From: Lysobacter sp036697405
GTDB taxonomy: Bacteria; Pseudomonadota; Gammaproteobacteria; Xanthomonadales; Xanthomonadaceae
Direction: 5' to 3'
Length of the DNA stretch: 64,000 nt
Assembly: GCF_036697405.1 (NCBI RefSeq)
Contig: NZ_JBAHWA010000003.1
Location: forward strand, 186,001 to 250,000
A model generated the notes under the pieces. That model worked only from the letters and a program-made list of their open reading frames with translations. It did no database searches and was not told where the DNA came from. Of this stretch, positions 36,008 to 44,565 are shown one piece after another. The position numbers and the translations under genes are program-made. Numbering within the stretch: position 1 is the first letter of the stretch; the number at the start of each line of letters is the position of its first letter.

Positions 36008-37465
36008 CTACGGCGCGTGGCCGGTCGTCGGCAGTACTTGTGCTTTGAAGCGGTAATCCCACTGGTCGAAGTAGAGGTTGCCCCCCGCCCACTCCACTTC
36101 GCCGCGCTGCGAATCCACGGTTTCCGAACGGAAATGCCGTTTCGCCGGGACCAGATCGGTCCCGTAGTCGTCGTTGAACGCGATGCGGTAGGCATCGAGT
36201 CCGCCGAAGTAGAACCACTCCACGCCGGGATCCTTGGCGTCCTGGAACCGCCCCGTGGTGACGTCCATCGGGACCCAACCGTAGGGCGCCAGGTACAGCC
36301 AGCCCCAGTCGTGCAGGTTGTCGTAATCGCCGTCGGAATAGACCATGCCCGACTGCCAACGCGCGGGAATGCCGTTCAAGCGCAGCAGGGCCATCAGCAG
36401 CAGGGTCTGCTGGCCGCAGTCGGCATGGCCGGCGTGCAGGGCGTAGTCGCTGATGTTGGACAGCGTGGAGTATTCGCGCGCGCCGGCCCAGGGAATGCGG
36501 TCGACCGCGGCGTAGAGCTTTTGCGCGATGCGCGCGGGATTGGTCTCGTCGCCGACGACCTCGCGCGAGTAGCGGCGCAGGGCCTCGGTGAAGACGATGT
36601 GCGGCGCGCGTTCGCCCAGGTAAGGCGCGAGTTCGGGACGATCGCCCAAGGCCTGTACTCGCTCCGGATCGATGCGATGCACCTGGCCGTAGACGGTGAG
36701 CTCGTAACTGATCGAGAAATGGGTCGGCTGCCCGGCCTTGGCGGCCTGTTCCAGATAGACCGTGCGTTGCTGGGCGGACTCCGGCGCGATCCGGTGCGCG
36801 GCGGGCGTGCTGTCGAGGAAGACCAGGTCTTCCTGTTGGCCCGGGCGCAGGCGCGGGTACGGGATCCAGGCGCGCAGCGTCTGGCCGGCCGGCACCGCGT
36901 CGGCCTTCACCACGATGGACTGGGTCACGCGCACGCGACGCGGGGCGACGCTGCTGTTGCCGCTCGCGCGCGCCTCGCGCAGCGCTTGCTCGTGGTAGGC
37001 GTTGGCCTGCTCCATCGGTCCGTTGCCGGGTGTGCGCGGCGGACGCCGGCGCGCATCGGCGGCGGGATCGACCAGGAACAGATTGGAGACGGCGCGGTTG
37101 AAGTAGTACGGCGTGCCGTCGATGTCCAGGTGTTCGAGCCGGTTGGAACGCTTCCAGGCCGCGAAGTCGTCGTCGCGCAGATCCGGAATCAGCTCGCCCA
37201 GTTTGCGTCGGGTTTCGGCTTCGCTTAGCGGAAAGTCCAGGCGGATGCGGCGCATGCGCTCGCGCTGGAATTGCAGCGCCGCGCGTTCGCCGGCGCTCAC
37301 GCCCGGACGCGCCAAGGCCGAATCGATCGCCGCGTCGGCGTCGCGGAAACGGCCGGCGTCGACCAGGGCGACGATGTCGCGGGGGCCGCGGTCGTAGTCG
37401 GCGGCGGTCGCCGGCAGCGCGGACAGCAGGCCCGCCAGGCACAGTCCGCGCACGACCTGGCACAT
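36008..37465 (-). CDS. Secreted transglutaminase-like cysteine protease
   Basis: A 485-residue exported protein with a C-terminal transglutaminase-core domain. The catalytic triad is visible as Cys350 (HADCGQQTLLL), His385 (NLHDWGW) and Asp401 (VPMDVTTG). The N-terminal 200 residues are helical and of unknown role; a signal peptide (VRGLCLAGLLSALPATAA) favours the start at 37465 over an open extension to 37561. Bacterial members often act as peptidases on bacterial cell-wall or peptide substrates. It lies head to head with the murein-peptide operon and directly upstream of an Oar-like receptor. Confidence 0.85.
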   Translation of the reverse strand: MCQVVRGLCLAGLLSALPATAADYDRGPRDIVALVDAGRFRDADAAIDSALARPGVSAGERAALQFQRERMRRIRLDFPLSEAETRRKLGELIPDLRDDDFAAWKRSNRLEHLDIDGTPYYFNRAVSNLFLVDPAADARRRPPRTPGNGPMEQANAYHEQALREARASGNSSVAPRRVRVTQSIVVKADAVPAGQTLRAWIPYPRLRPGQQEDLVFLDSTPAAHRIAPESAQQRTVYLEQAAKAGQPTHFSISYELTVYGQVHRIDPERVQALGDRPELAPYLGERAPHIVFTEALRRYSREVVGDETNPARIAQKLYAAVDRIPWAGAREYSTLSNISDYALHAGHADCGQQTLLLMALLRLNGIPARWQSGMVYSDGDYDNLHDWGWLYLAPYGWVPMDVTTGRFQDAKDPGVEWFYFGGLDAYRIAFNDDYGTDLVPAKRHFRSETVDSQRGEVEWAGGNLYFDQWDYRFKAQVLPTTGHAP

Positions 37466-37576
37466 GGCGCGTGCCGGCGGCGTCGCCGAAGCTAGCGGAA
37501 GCACGGGAGTTTCCACGTCGCAGCCAGACCATCCGAGGACCCAGTCACGGCTGTGTAACATGGCCGGACGGGCTGG

Positions 37577-37620
37577 TCAATAATTTATTCTTGACAAATT
37601 CTCGTTGTGAAGTATGTATT
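37577..37620 (+). promoter_or_regulatory. Promoter with near-palindromic operator for the murein-peptide operon
   Basis: TTGACA at 37591-37596 and TATGTA at 37613-37618 (16-base spacer) give a good sigma-70 promoter 50 bases before the DUF819 start. A near-palindrome TCAATAATTTATTCTTGA (14 of 18 positions symmetric) at 37577-37594 overlaps the -35 box, where a repressor would block the promoter. It is the most AT-rich patch for several kilobases. The operon's own RpiR/MurR-type regulator is the natural candidate; the link is inference. Confidence 0.6.
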
Positions 37621-37668
37621 CCCACTGAGCCGGTCGCGACCAGCGGCCGGCGCTAGCGAGGGGACGCG

Positions 37669-38826
37669 ATGATCGAAACGGTCTGGCCTTATCTGGCGGT
37701 GGTGCTGCTGGCGGCCGGCCTGTTTCCGTCGCTGGAGCGGCGCTACCGCTGGCGCGTGTTCTCGGTGCTGCCGCCTATCGTGCTGACCTATCTGTTGGTG
37801 ACCGCGCTGGCGGTGGCCGGCCTGTGGCAGAGCACGCAGCAGATCGCCGACGCCCAGCGCCAGCTCACCACGCAGTTGCTGCCGGCGCTGCTGTTCCTGC
37901 TGATGGTCGGCTGCGACCTGCGCGCGATCCTGGCGCTGGGCCCGCGCATGCTGGCGGTGTTCGCCTGCGCGATGGCCAGCATCCTGGCCGCGATCGTGCT
38001 GGCCTATCTGATCTTCCGCAACGCCCTGCCCGCCGACGGCTGGAAGATGCTGGCCGCGCTCAGCGCGACCTGGACCGGCGGCTCGGCCAACCTGGTCGCG
38101 GTCAAGCAATCGATCGGCCTGCCCGACAACCTGCTGCCGCCGGTGCTGCTGGCCGACGCGCTGTGCTACTCGGTGTGGGTGGTGCTGCTGTTCTCGGCGG
38201 TGCGTTTCGCGCCCGCGTTCAATCGCTGGACCCGCGCCGACGAACGCGCGCTGCCGCTCGCCGCCGCGCCGCCCGCGCACGGCGAAGCCAGTGCGGGCGG
38301 CGTGCTGCTGTGGCTGGGCATCGCCTTGCTGGTCGGCAACGGCGCGATGGCGCTGGCCGCCCTGCTGCCGGCCCAGGGTTTCCTGACCGTGACCGCCTGG
38401 ACAGTGCTGATCGCGACGGTCGCCGGGCTGGTGCTCGCGCGCACGCCGCTGACCCGCTCGCCGGTGCCGGCGCCGCTGGCGGGCGCGCTGCTGGCCTGCC
38501 TGGTCGCGGTGCTGGCCTCGCAGAGCAATTTCGCCGGCATGTCGGCCGCGCCGCTGTTCGTGCTGGTCGGCTTCACCGTGCTGGTGCTGCACGTGGGCCT
38601 GTTCGCGCTGGCCGCGCGCGCGTTCCGCTTCGATCTGTACCTGTGCGGGATCTCCTCGCTGGCCCAGATCGGCGGCATGGCGACCGCGCCGGTGCTGGCG
38701 GCGACCTATTCGCGCGCGCTGGTGCCGGCGGCGGTGCTGTTGGCGATGCTGGGCCTGGTGCTGGGCACCGGCATCGGTTTGTTCATGGCCGGCGTGTTGT
38801 CCGGCCTTTCGCCCACGGGAGTCTGA
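37669..38826 (+). CDS. DUF819 family membrane protein
   Basis: A 385-residue inner-membrane protein of the DUF819/YjcL family with about 10-11 hydrophobic helices. The conserved core SATWTGGSANLVAVKQSIGLP (residues of about 131-151) and the late CGISSLAQIGGMATAPVLA segment identify the family. Function is not established; the fold resembles sodium-coupled carriers. Being first in an operon with an NlpC/P60 endopeptidase and a dipeptide epimerase, it is a candidate importer of murein peptides. A GAGGGGA ribosome site precedes the ATG, and the next gene follows after 4 bases. Confidence 0.85.
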   Translation: MIETVWPYLAVVLLAAGLFPSLERRYRWRVFSVLPPIVLTYLLVTALAVAGLWQSTQQIADAQRQLTTQLLPALLFLLMVGCDLRAILALGPRMLAVFACAMASILAAIVLAYLIFRNALPADGWKMLAALSATWTGGSANLVAVKQSIGLPDNLLPPVLLADALCYSVWVVLLFSAVRFAPAFNRWTRADERALPLAAAPPAHGEASAGGVLLWLGIALLVGNGAMALAALLPAQGFLTVTAWTVLIATVAGLVLARTPLTRSPVPAPLAGALLACLVAVLASQSNFAGMSAAPLFVLVGFTVLVLHVGLFALAARAFRFDLYLCGISSLAQIGGMATAPVLAATYSRALVPAAVLLAMLGLVLGTGIGLFMAGVLSGLSPTGV

Positions 38827-38830
38827 TCCG

Positions 38831-40234
38831 ATGCGTCCGCTCCTCGTCCTGTTCGCCGCGGCCGGCCTGTTCGGCGCCGCGCTGCAGCCGCTCGCGGCGA
38901 CGCCGCCGACCGCGCTGCCCATCCCCGCCCATGGCGTGATCGGCGTGGAGGAACGCCAATTGAATGCGGAATACTGGATCCAGCGACAGGCGCGCGCGGA
39001 TCGCGTGGTGCTGGATGCGCAAGCGATCGCGGCGCAGAACGCGCGCTTGCGCGAACTCGACGCCTCGGTGCACGACTTGGAAAGCCTTCCGGCGACGGTC
39101 ACGCGCGAACAGGTCCGCGCCTGGATCGCCTCGGTGTCGGAGCGGCCGGCACAGGCGCTGTACGACGAGCGCGGCCAGCCCATCGCCGCTGGCGTGCTCG
39201 ACGGCCTGCAGGAGGCGCTGGATCTGGAGGCGATTCCCGCGCAACAGCCGCTGCGCTACGGCCTGATCGTGCAGCGTGCCGACCTGCGCGCGTTCCCGAC
39301 CCCGCTGCGCGTGTTCAATTCGCCCGACGACCACGACATCGACCGCTTCCAGGAAAGCGGCCTGTTCCCCGGCGATCCGGTCGCCATAGTCCACGAGAGC
39401 CGCGACCGGCGTTGGTGGTTCGTGGTCAGCCCGCTGTACACGGCCTGGGTCGAGCAGCGCCATGTCGCCCAGGGCGAGGCCGCGGCGGTGTTCGGTTACG
39501 GCCGGCGCAGCCCCCAGCTGATCGTCACCGGCGCGACCGCGCGCACCGTGTACACGCCGGAGCGGCCGCAGCTGTCGCAGTTGCAGCTCGACATGGGCGT
39601 GCGCGTGCCGCTGCTGGCCGACTGGCCGCCGGACCGCCCGGTCAACGGCCAGCATCCCTATACCGCGCACGTGATCGAACTGCCGGTGCGCGGCGACGAC
39701 GGCCGCCTGAGCTTCGCCCCGGCGCTGTTGCCCAAGAACCAGGACACCACTGAGCGCTACCTGCCGCTGACCAAGGCCAACCTGCTGCGCCAGGGCTTCA
39801 AGTTCCTGGGCGAGCGCTACGGTTGGGGCCACTCCTACAACGCGCGCGACTGCAGCGGCTTCGTCTCCGACGTCTATCGCAGTTTCGGCGTGAGCCTGCC
39901 GCGCAATACCCGCGACCAGGCGGTGAGCCCGGCGCTCAACCGCATCGCCTTCGGCGAGCAGGACGACCGCGCGGCGCGCATGAAGGCGGTGCGCGAGCTG
40001 CAGGTCGGCGACCTGATCTACATCCCCGGCCACGTGATGATGGCGATCGGCGAGCGCAACGGCGAGCCCTACGTGATCCACGACACCACCGGCATCAGCT
40101 ACCGCGACGGCGAAGGCCGCGTGGCCCGTGCCCGCCTCAACGGGGTGTCGGTGTCGCCGTTGACTCCCTTGCTGTTCGACGAGGCCCACAGCTACGTCGA
40201 CCGCATCACCAGCATCCAGCGCATCCGTCCCTGA
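38831..40234 (+). CDS. Secreted NlpC/P60 endopeptidase with SH3 region
   Basis: A 467-residue exported murein-peptide hydrolase. A signal peptide (ending LAAT) leads to a helical segment, an SH3b-like middle region (residues of about 150-300) and a C-terminal NlpC/P60 domain. The catalytic Cys341 (RDCSGFVSD), His401 (PGHVMMAIG) and third polar residue His417 (VIHDT) are in place. Such enzymes cut the D-Glu-mDAP bond, releasing L-Ala-D-Glu, which is the substrate of the next gene product. The start lies 4 bases after the DUF819 stop. Confidence 0.92.
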   Translation: MRPLLVLFAAAGLFGAALQPLAATPPTALPIPAHGVIGVEERQLNAEYWIQRQARADRVVLDAQAIAAQNARLRELDASVHDLESLPATVTREQVRAWIASVSERPAQALYDERGQPIAAGVLDGLQEALDLEAIPAQQPLRYGLIVQRADLRAFPTPLRVFNSPDDHDIDRFQESGLFPGDPVAIVHESRDRRWWFVVSPLYTAWVEQRHVAQGEAAAVFGYGRRSPQLIVTGATARTVYTPERPQLSQLQLDMGVRVPLLADWPPDRPVNGQHPYTAHVIELPVRGDDGRLSFAPALLPKNQDTTERYLPLTKANLLRQGFKFLGERYGWGHSYNARDCSGFVSDVYRSFGVSLPRNTRDQAVSPALNRIAFGEQDDRAARMKAVRELQVGDLIYIPGHVMMAIGERNGEPYVIHDTTGISYRDGEGRVARARLNGVSVSPLTPLLFDEAHSYVDRITSIQRIRP

Positions 40235-40266
40235 GCGCCCCACCACCACGAAGCGATCGGAGTTCC

Positions 40267-41364
40267 ATGAAAATCACCGATATCCGGTTCGGCATGCTGC
40301 GCGTCCCGCTGAAGACGCCGTTCAAGACCGCCCTGCGCACCGTCGACACGGTCGAGGACATCGTCGTCTCGGTGCACACCGACAGCGGCCAGGTCGGCTA
40401 CGGCGAGGCCGCGGCCACCGCGGTGATCACCGGCGACACCCACGGCTCCATCGTCGAGGCAGTGCGCAAGTTCATCGCACCGCGCCTGATCGGCGAGGAC
40501 ATCGCCGACCTCAACCGCCTGACCCAGCTGGTCCAGGGCGCGCTGGAGAAGAACACCAGCGCCAAGGCCGCGGTCGAAATCGCGCTGTACGACCTGTGGG
40601 GCCAGCTCTACGGGGCGCCGCTGTACAAGATGCTGGGCGGCGGCGATCCGGTCATCGCCACCGACATCACCATCAGCGTCGACTACATCGACAAGATGGT
40701 GGCCGACTCGATGAGCGCGGTCGAACGCGGCTTCGAGTCGCTGAAGATCAAGGTCGGCAAGGACATCGGCGTCGACATCGAGCGGGTCAAGGCCATCTAC
40801 GCCGCGGTGGAAGGCCGCGCCCTGTTGCGCCTGGACGCCAACCAGGGCTGGACCGCCAAGCAGGCGGTGTACGCGATCCAGCAACTGGAGGACGCCGGGG
40901 TGCGCCTGGAGCTGGTCGAGCAGCCGGTCAAGGCGCAGGACCTGGACGGCATGAAGTACGTGACCGAGCGCGTGCATACTCCGATCATGGCCGACGAGAG
41001 CGTGTTCGGCCCCACCGAGGTCATCGATCTGATCCGCATGCGCGCCGCCGACATCATCAATATCAAGCTGATGAAGACCGGCGGCATCTCCAATGCCATC
41101 CGCATCGCCGACATCGCCTCCCTGTACGGGGTGGAGTGCATGATCGGCTGCATGATCGAGACCAGCATCAGCGTCGCCGCGGCGGTGCACGTGGCGGTGG
41201 CCAAGGCCGACGTGATCACCAAGGTCGACCTCGACGGACCCTCGCTGTGCGCCTTCAATCCGGTCGACGGCGGGGTGATCTTCAACGAGTCGGAGATCTC
41301 GATCACCGACGCCCCCGGCCTGGGGATCCGCGAGATCCGCGGCCTCCAAGCCCTCCCCGGCTGA
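40267..41364 (+). CDS. Dipeptide epimerase (L-Ala-D/L-Glu type), enolase superfamily
   Basis: A 365-residue enolase-superfamily enzyme. The two acid/base lysines are Lys160-x-Lys162 (LKIKVG) and Lys267 (NIKLMKTGG). The metal ligands are Asp190 (DANQGW), Glu218 (VEQP) and Asp243 (ADES). This set is that of L-Ala-D/L-Glu epimerases, which turn the murein dipeptide L-Ala-D-Glu into L-Ala-L-Glu so that ordinary peptidases can use it. GGAGTTCC precedes the ATG. Neighbours on both sides act on murein peptides, which supports the assignment. Confidence 0.92.
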   Translation: MKITDIRFGMLRVPLKTPFKTALRTVDTVEDIVVSVHTDSGQVGYGEAAATAVITGDTHGSIVEAVRKFIAPRLIGEDIADLNRLTQLVQGALEKNTSAKAAVEIALYDLWGQLYGAPLYKMLGGGDPVIATDITISVDYIDKMVADSMSAVERGFESLKIKVGKDIGVDIERVKAIYAAVEGRALLRLDANQGWTAKQAVYAIQQLEDAGVRLELVEQPVKAQDLDGMKYVTERVHTPIMADESVFGPTEVIDLIRMRAADIINIKLMKTGGISNAIRIADIASLYGVECMIGCMIETSISVAAAVHVAVAKADVITKVDLDGPSLCAFNPVDGGVIFNESEISITDAPGLGIREIRGLQALPG

Positions 41365-41383
41365 GCCCAGGACCGCCCCGCAC

Positions 41384-42235
41384 ATGTCGCCGCTGCTGAA
41401 AATCCGCGCCGAACGCGACCGCATGTCGGCGATCGAACGCCGCATCGGCGATTTCCTGCTCGACAACGCCCACCTGCTGCGCGACTACTCCTCGCAGCAA
41501 CTGGCCAACGCCCTGGGCATCAGCCAGTCCAGCGTGGTCAAGTTCAGTCAGAAACTCGGTTTCAAGGGCTATCCCGACCTCAAGTACTCGATCGGCGAGG
41601 CGGTCGCGCGCGGCAACGGCAACGGCGAGGAGCACGCGCCCACCGCCGCCGCGGCCGACGATCCGCACACCGCGCTGGCCGAGGACCTGTGGCACCTCAA
41701 GGCCCTGGCCGAGGCCGAGACGCGGCTGATCAACCCGGCCGAGCGCATCGACGCGATCGCCGCCGCGATCGAGCGCGCCGGCAAGGTCTACATCATCGGC
41801 CTGGGCGAGGACGGCATACCGGCACGCGCGTTCGCGACACGGCTGTCGATGCTGGGCATCGTCACCGTGCATTACGTCGACGCGATGCTGATGCAGGCCG
41901 GCATTTCCAGCGCGGCCGCGGGCGACGTGCTGCTGCTGTTCTCCGAGCACGGCCGGCAGCCGGCGCTGTGCCAGATCGGCCGGCGCTTCCGCGAACGCGT
42001 GGGCCAGGTCGTCACCGTGACCCGCCACACCCCCAATCCGTTGCGCGCGCATGCCGACATCGCCCTGGTGGTGTCGGCGCACGACGAGCGCCGGCACATC
42101 GAGCCGCTGCTGTACCAGTCGGCGCTGCAGCATCTGCTGGACCTGATCTTCGTGCTGCTGTGCGACGCCCACGAGGGCCGGCGCCGCCAGCTCGACCTCA
42201 ACCTCGAACGCATGCAGGATCTGCTCGACAGCTGA
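41384..42235 (+). CDS. MurR/RpiR family transcriptional regulator
   Basis: A 283-residue regulator with an N-terminal RpiR helix-turn-helix (residues of about 1-77, SSQQLANALGISQSSVVKF) and a SIS sugar-phosphate-binding domain (residues of about 120-250, GKVYIIGLGEDG). Family members such as MurR sense amino-sugar phosphates. It is inside the murein-peptide operon, 19 bases after the epimerase gene, and may act on the near-palindrome at 37577. The SIS domain suggests an effector such as MurNAc-6-phosphate. Confidence 0.92.
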   Translation: MSPLLKIRAERDRMSAIERRIGDFLLDNAHLLRDYSSQQLANALGISQSSVVKFSQKLGFKGYPDLKYSIGEAVARGNGNGEEHAPTAAAADDPHTALAEDLWHLKALAEAETRLINPAERIDAIAAAIERAGKVYIIGLGEDGIPARAFATRLSMLGIVTVHYVDAMLMQAGISSAAAGDVLLLFSEHGRQPALCQIGRRFRERVGQVVTVTRHTPNPLRAHADIALVVSAHDERRHIEPLLYQSALQHLLDLIFVLLCDAHEGRRRQLDLNLERMQDLLDS

Positions 42236-42252
42236 CGCCACCCCGAGGCCGC

Positions 42253-43017
42253 ATGCGCATTCCCTTACCCACCCTGCTGCTGATGCCCGCCCTGCTCGCC
42301 TTGGCCGCCTGCGCCAGCCGGCCGGCGACGGAGGTGTCCGTGCCCTGGAACAACGCCCGCCAGCTGGTGCTGGTGACCACCGATGGCTGGGATGCCAGCG
42401 CGGGCCGCCTGCGTCGCTACCAACGCGACGGCGGCGCCTGGCGCGAGGTCGGCGCGGCCACGCCGGTCACGGTCGGCCGCAACGGCAGCGCCTGGGGCCT
42501 GGGCCTGCATCCCAGCCAGAGCGAGGGCCCGCAGAAGCGCGAAGGCGACGGCCGCGCGCCGGCCGGCGTGTTCGCGCTCGGCACCGCGTTCGGCTACGGC
42601 GCCAGCGCCGCGACGCCGATGCCCTACCAGGCCATGGGCGCCGACGACTATTGCATCGACGTCAACGCCTCGCCTTTGTACAACCGCATCGTCGACGCCG
42701 GACAGGTCGGCCAGGCCGCGGTTGCCGAATCCACCGAGCCCATGCGCCGCGACCTGCACGCCGGCGGCGATCAGCGCTACCGGCTGGGCTTGGTGATCGA
42801 GCACAACCCGCAGCGCCAGGCCGGTGCCGGCAGCTGCATCTTCGCCCACCTGTGGAAGGCGCCCGGCGAGCCCACCGCGGGCTGCACCGCGATGGCCGAC
42901 CCGGCGATGGAGGCCCTGCTGGCCTGGCTGCGTCCGCAGCGGCATCCGGTGTTCGTGCTGCTGCCCGAAGCGGAACTGCGCCGACTGCGGCAGGATTGGC
43001 ACCTGCCCGCGCCCTAG
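42253..43017 (+). CDS. L,D-transpeptidase-fold (YkuD) lipoprotein
   Basis: A 254-residue lipoprotein: the lipobox LAAC puts the lipidated Cys at residue 20. The YkuD core is recognisable from APAGVFALGTAFGYG near residue 102 and the active-site pair His199 (FAHLW) and Cys211 (TAGCTAM). It lacks the full SHGC[IV]R form, so it belongs to the divergent YkuD branch rather than to the LdtA-E branch. It may act as a transpeptidase or L,D-carboxypeptidase on murein stems, facing the periplasm. It starts 17 bases after the regulator. Confidence 0.85.
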   Translation: MRIPLPTLLLMPALLALAACASRPATEVSVPWNNARQLVLVTTDGWDASAGRLRRYQRDGGAWREVGAATPVTVGRNGSAWGLGLHPSQSEGPQKREGDGRAPAGVFALGTAFGYGASAATPMPYQAMGADDYCIDVNASPLYNRIVDAGQVGQAAVAESTEPMRRDLHAGGDQRYRLGLVIEHNPQRQAGAGSCIFAHLWKAPGEPTAGCTAMADPAMEALLAWLRPQRHPVFVLLPEAELRRLRQDWHLPAP

Positions 43018-43062
43018 CCCAGGCCGCGCCTTCTTCCACCCTCCTTGGGAGCCCCAACCCGC

Positions 43063-44307
43063 ATGTCGATGACCACCCGCGTTCTGCTCGCCCTGATCGC
43101 CGGCGCCGCCGCCGGTCTGATCCTGGTCGCGCTCGCGCCCGAGGCGGCCCACGGCGCGGCGGCGGTGATGCAGCCGATCGGCAAGCTCTGGCTCAACGCC
43201 CTGCAGATGACGGTGGTGCCGCTGGTGGTGTCGCTGGTGGTGATCGGCGTGACCTCGGCCAGCGACGCGGCCGCGTCCGGCCGCACGGCGCGCCGCGCCA
43301 TGGTGGTCTTCATCGTGCTGCTGAGCCTGGGCGCGGCCTTCGCCGCGATCGCCGCCCCGGCCCTGCTGTCGCTGCTGCCGCGCGACGAAGCGCTGGTGCA
43401 GGCGTTCCGCACCGCCACCTCGGCGCCGACCGTCGCGCCGCCGGCCCTGGGCGACTGGCTGACGGCGGTGATTCCCAGCAACGTGATCGCGGCTGCCGCG
43501 GCCAGCGCGATGCTGCCGCTGGTGGTGTTCGCGCTGTTCTTCGGCTTCGCCCTGACCCGCATCGATCCGGCCCGGCGCGCGCGCCTGGTCGAACTGTTCC
43601 AGGCCATCGCCGACACCATGATCGTGATCGTGCGCTGGCTGCTGTGGATCGCCCCGCTGGGCGTGTTCGCGCTGATGTTCGCGGTCTGCGCCCATGTCGG
43701 CGTGAGCATGCTGGGCGCGGTCGGCTACTACATCGCGCTGCAGTGCACGCTGTACATCTCGGTGACCCTGATGCTGTACCTGGTCGCGGCCGCCTCGGGC
43801 ACGCCGCTGCGGCGCTTCGCCGCCGGCGTGCTGCCGGCGCAGACCATCGCGGCGAGCACCCAATCCTCGCTGGCCTCGTTGCCGGCGATGGTGGACAGCG
43901 CGCGCGTGCGCCTGGGCTACCCATTGGAGATCGCCTCGCTGGTGCTGCCGATGGCGGTGTCGCTGTTCCGCATGACCAGCCCGATCCAGTACATCGGCGT
44001 GACCGCCTTCGTGGCCTGGATCTACGGCGTCGACCTGAGCGCCGCACAGCTGGCCGGCTGCGCCGCGCTGGCGGTGGTGATCAGCCTGGGCTCGGTGGGC
44101 CTGCCCGGCCAGGTCAGTTTCATGGCGACCAATATGCCGGTGGTGCAGGCCGCCGGACTGCCGGTGGAACCGATGGGCCTGTTGTTGGCGGTCGACACCA
44201 TCCCCGACGTGTTCGCCACCCTGGGCAACGTCACCGGCGACCTCGCCGCCACCGGCGTGGTGGCCGGACGCGAGCGCGCGGCGGACGCGGACGACGGCGC
44301 GGCCTGA
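43063..44307 (+). CDS. Dicarboxylate/amino acid:cation symporter (DAACS)
   Basis: A 414-residue inner-membrane carrier of the GltP/DctA family. It shows the helical-hairpin serine-rich motif (AASTQSSLASLPAM near residue 265) and the substrate/cation region (SLFRMTSPIQYI, then GLPGQVSFMATNMPV). As the last gene of the murein-peptide operon it could import glutamate or aspartate freed from murein peptides. The start at 43063 has GGGAG upstream. The ATG at 43069 is also possible. Confidence 0.88.
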   Translation: MSMTTRVLLALIAGAAAGLILVALAPEAAHGAAAVMQPIGKLWLNALQMTVVPLVVSLVVIGVTSASDAAASGRTARRAMVVFIVLLSLGAAFAAIAAPALLSLLPRDEALVQAFRTATSAPTVAPPALGDWLTAVIPSNVIAAAAASAMLPLVVFALFFGFALTRIDPARRARLVELFQAIADTMIVIVRWLLWIAPLGVFALMFAVCAHVGVSMLGAVGYYIALQCTLYISVTLMLYLVAAASGTPLRRFAAGVLPAQTIAASTQSSLASLPAMVDSARVRLGYPLEIASLVLPMAVSLFRMTSPIQYIGVTAFVAWIYGVDLSAAQLAGCAALAVVISLGSVGLPGQVSFMATNMPVVQAAGLPVEPMGLLLAVDTIPDVFATLGNVTGDLAATGVVAGRERAADADDGAA

Positions 44308-44565
44308 GCGCGTTGCTCGCGGCCGCCTGCCCAGGCAATAGTCGGGCCGGCCACGATTTCCATCCCGGGCCGGCGTCGCTGCGATGCTCCTACCGTCCGC
44401 TCTCCATCTCCGATACTGTCGCCCTGCGCCGCCGGCCGCACTGGTATGGGCCGGGGTCCGGCGCGGGATCCCAACGACAGCCCGAGCAAGCCCGGCCCGC
44501 TGCCGTAGCGATTCGATCGCACCTGCGTCGCCAATACGTCCTTGGGCTTCAAACACGGTAACCGT

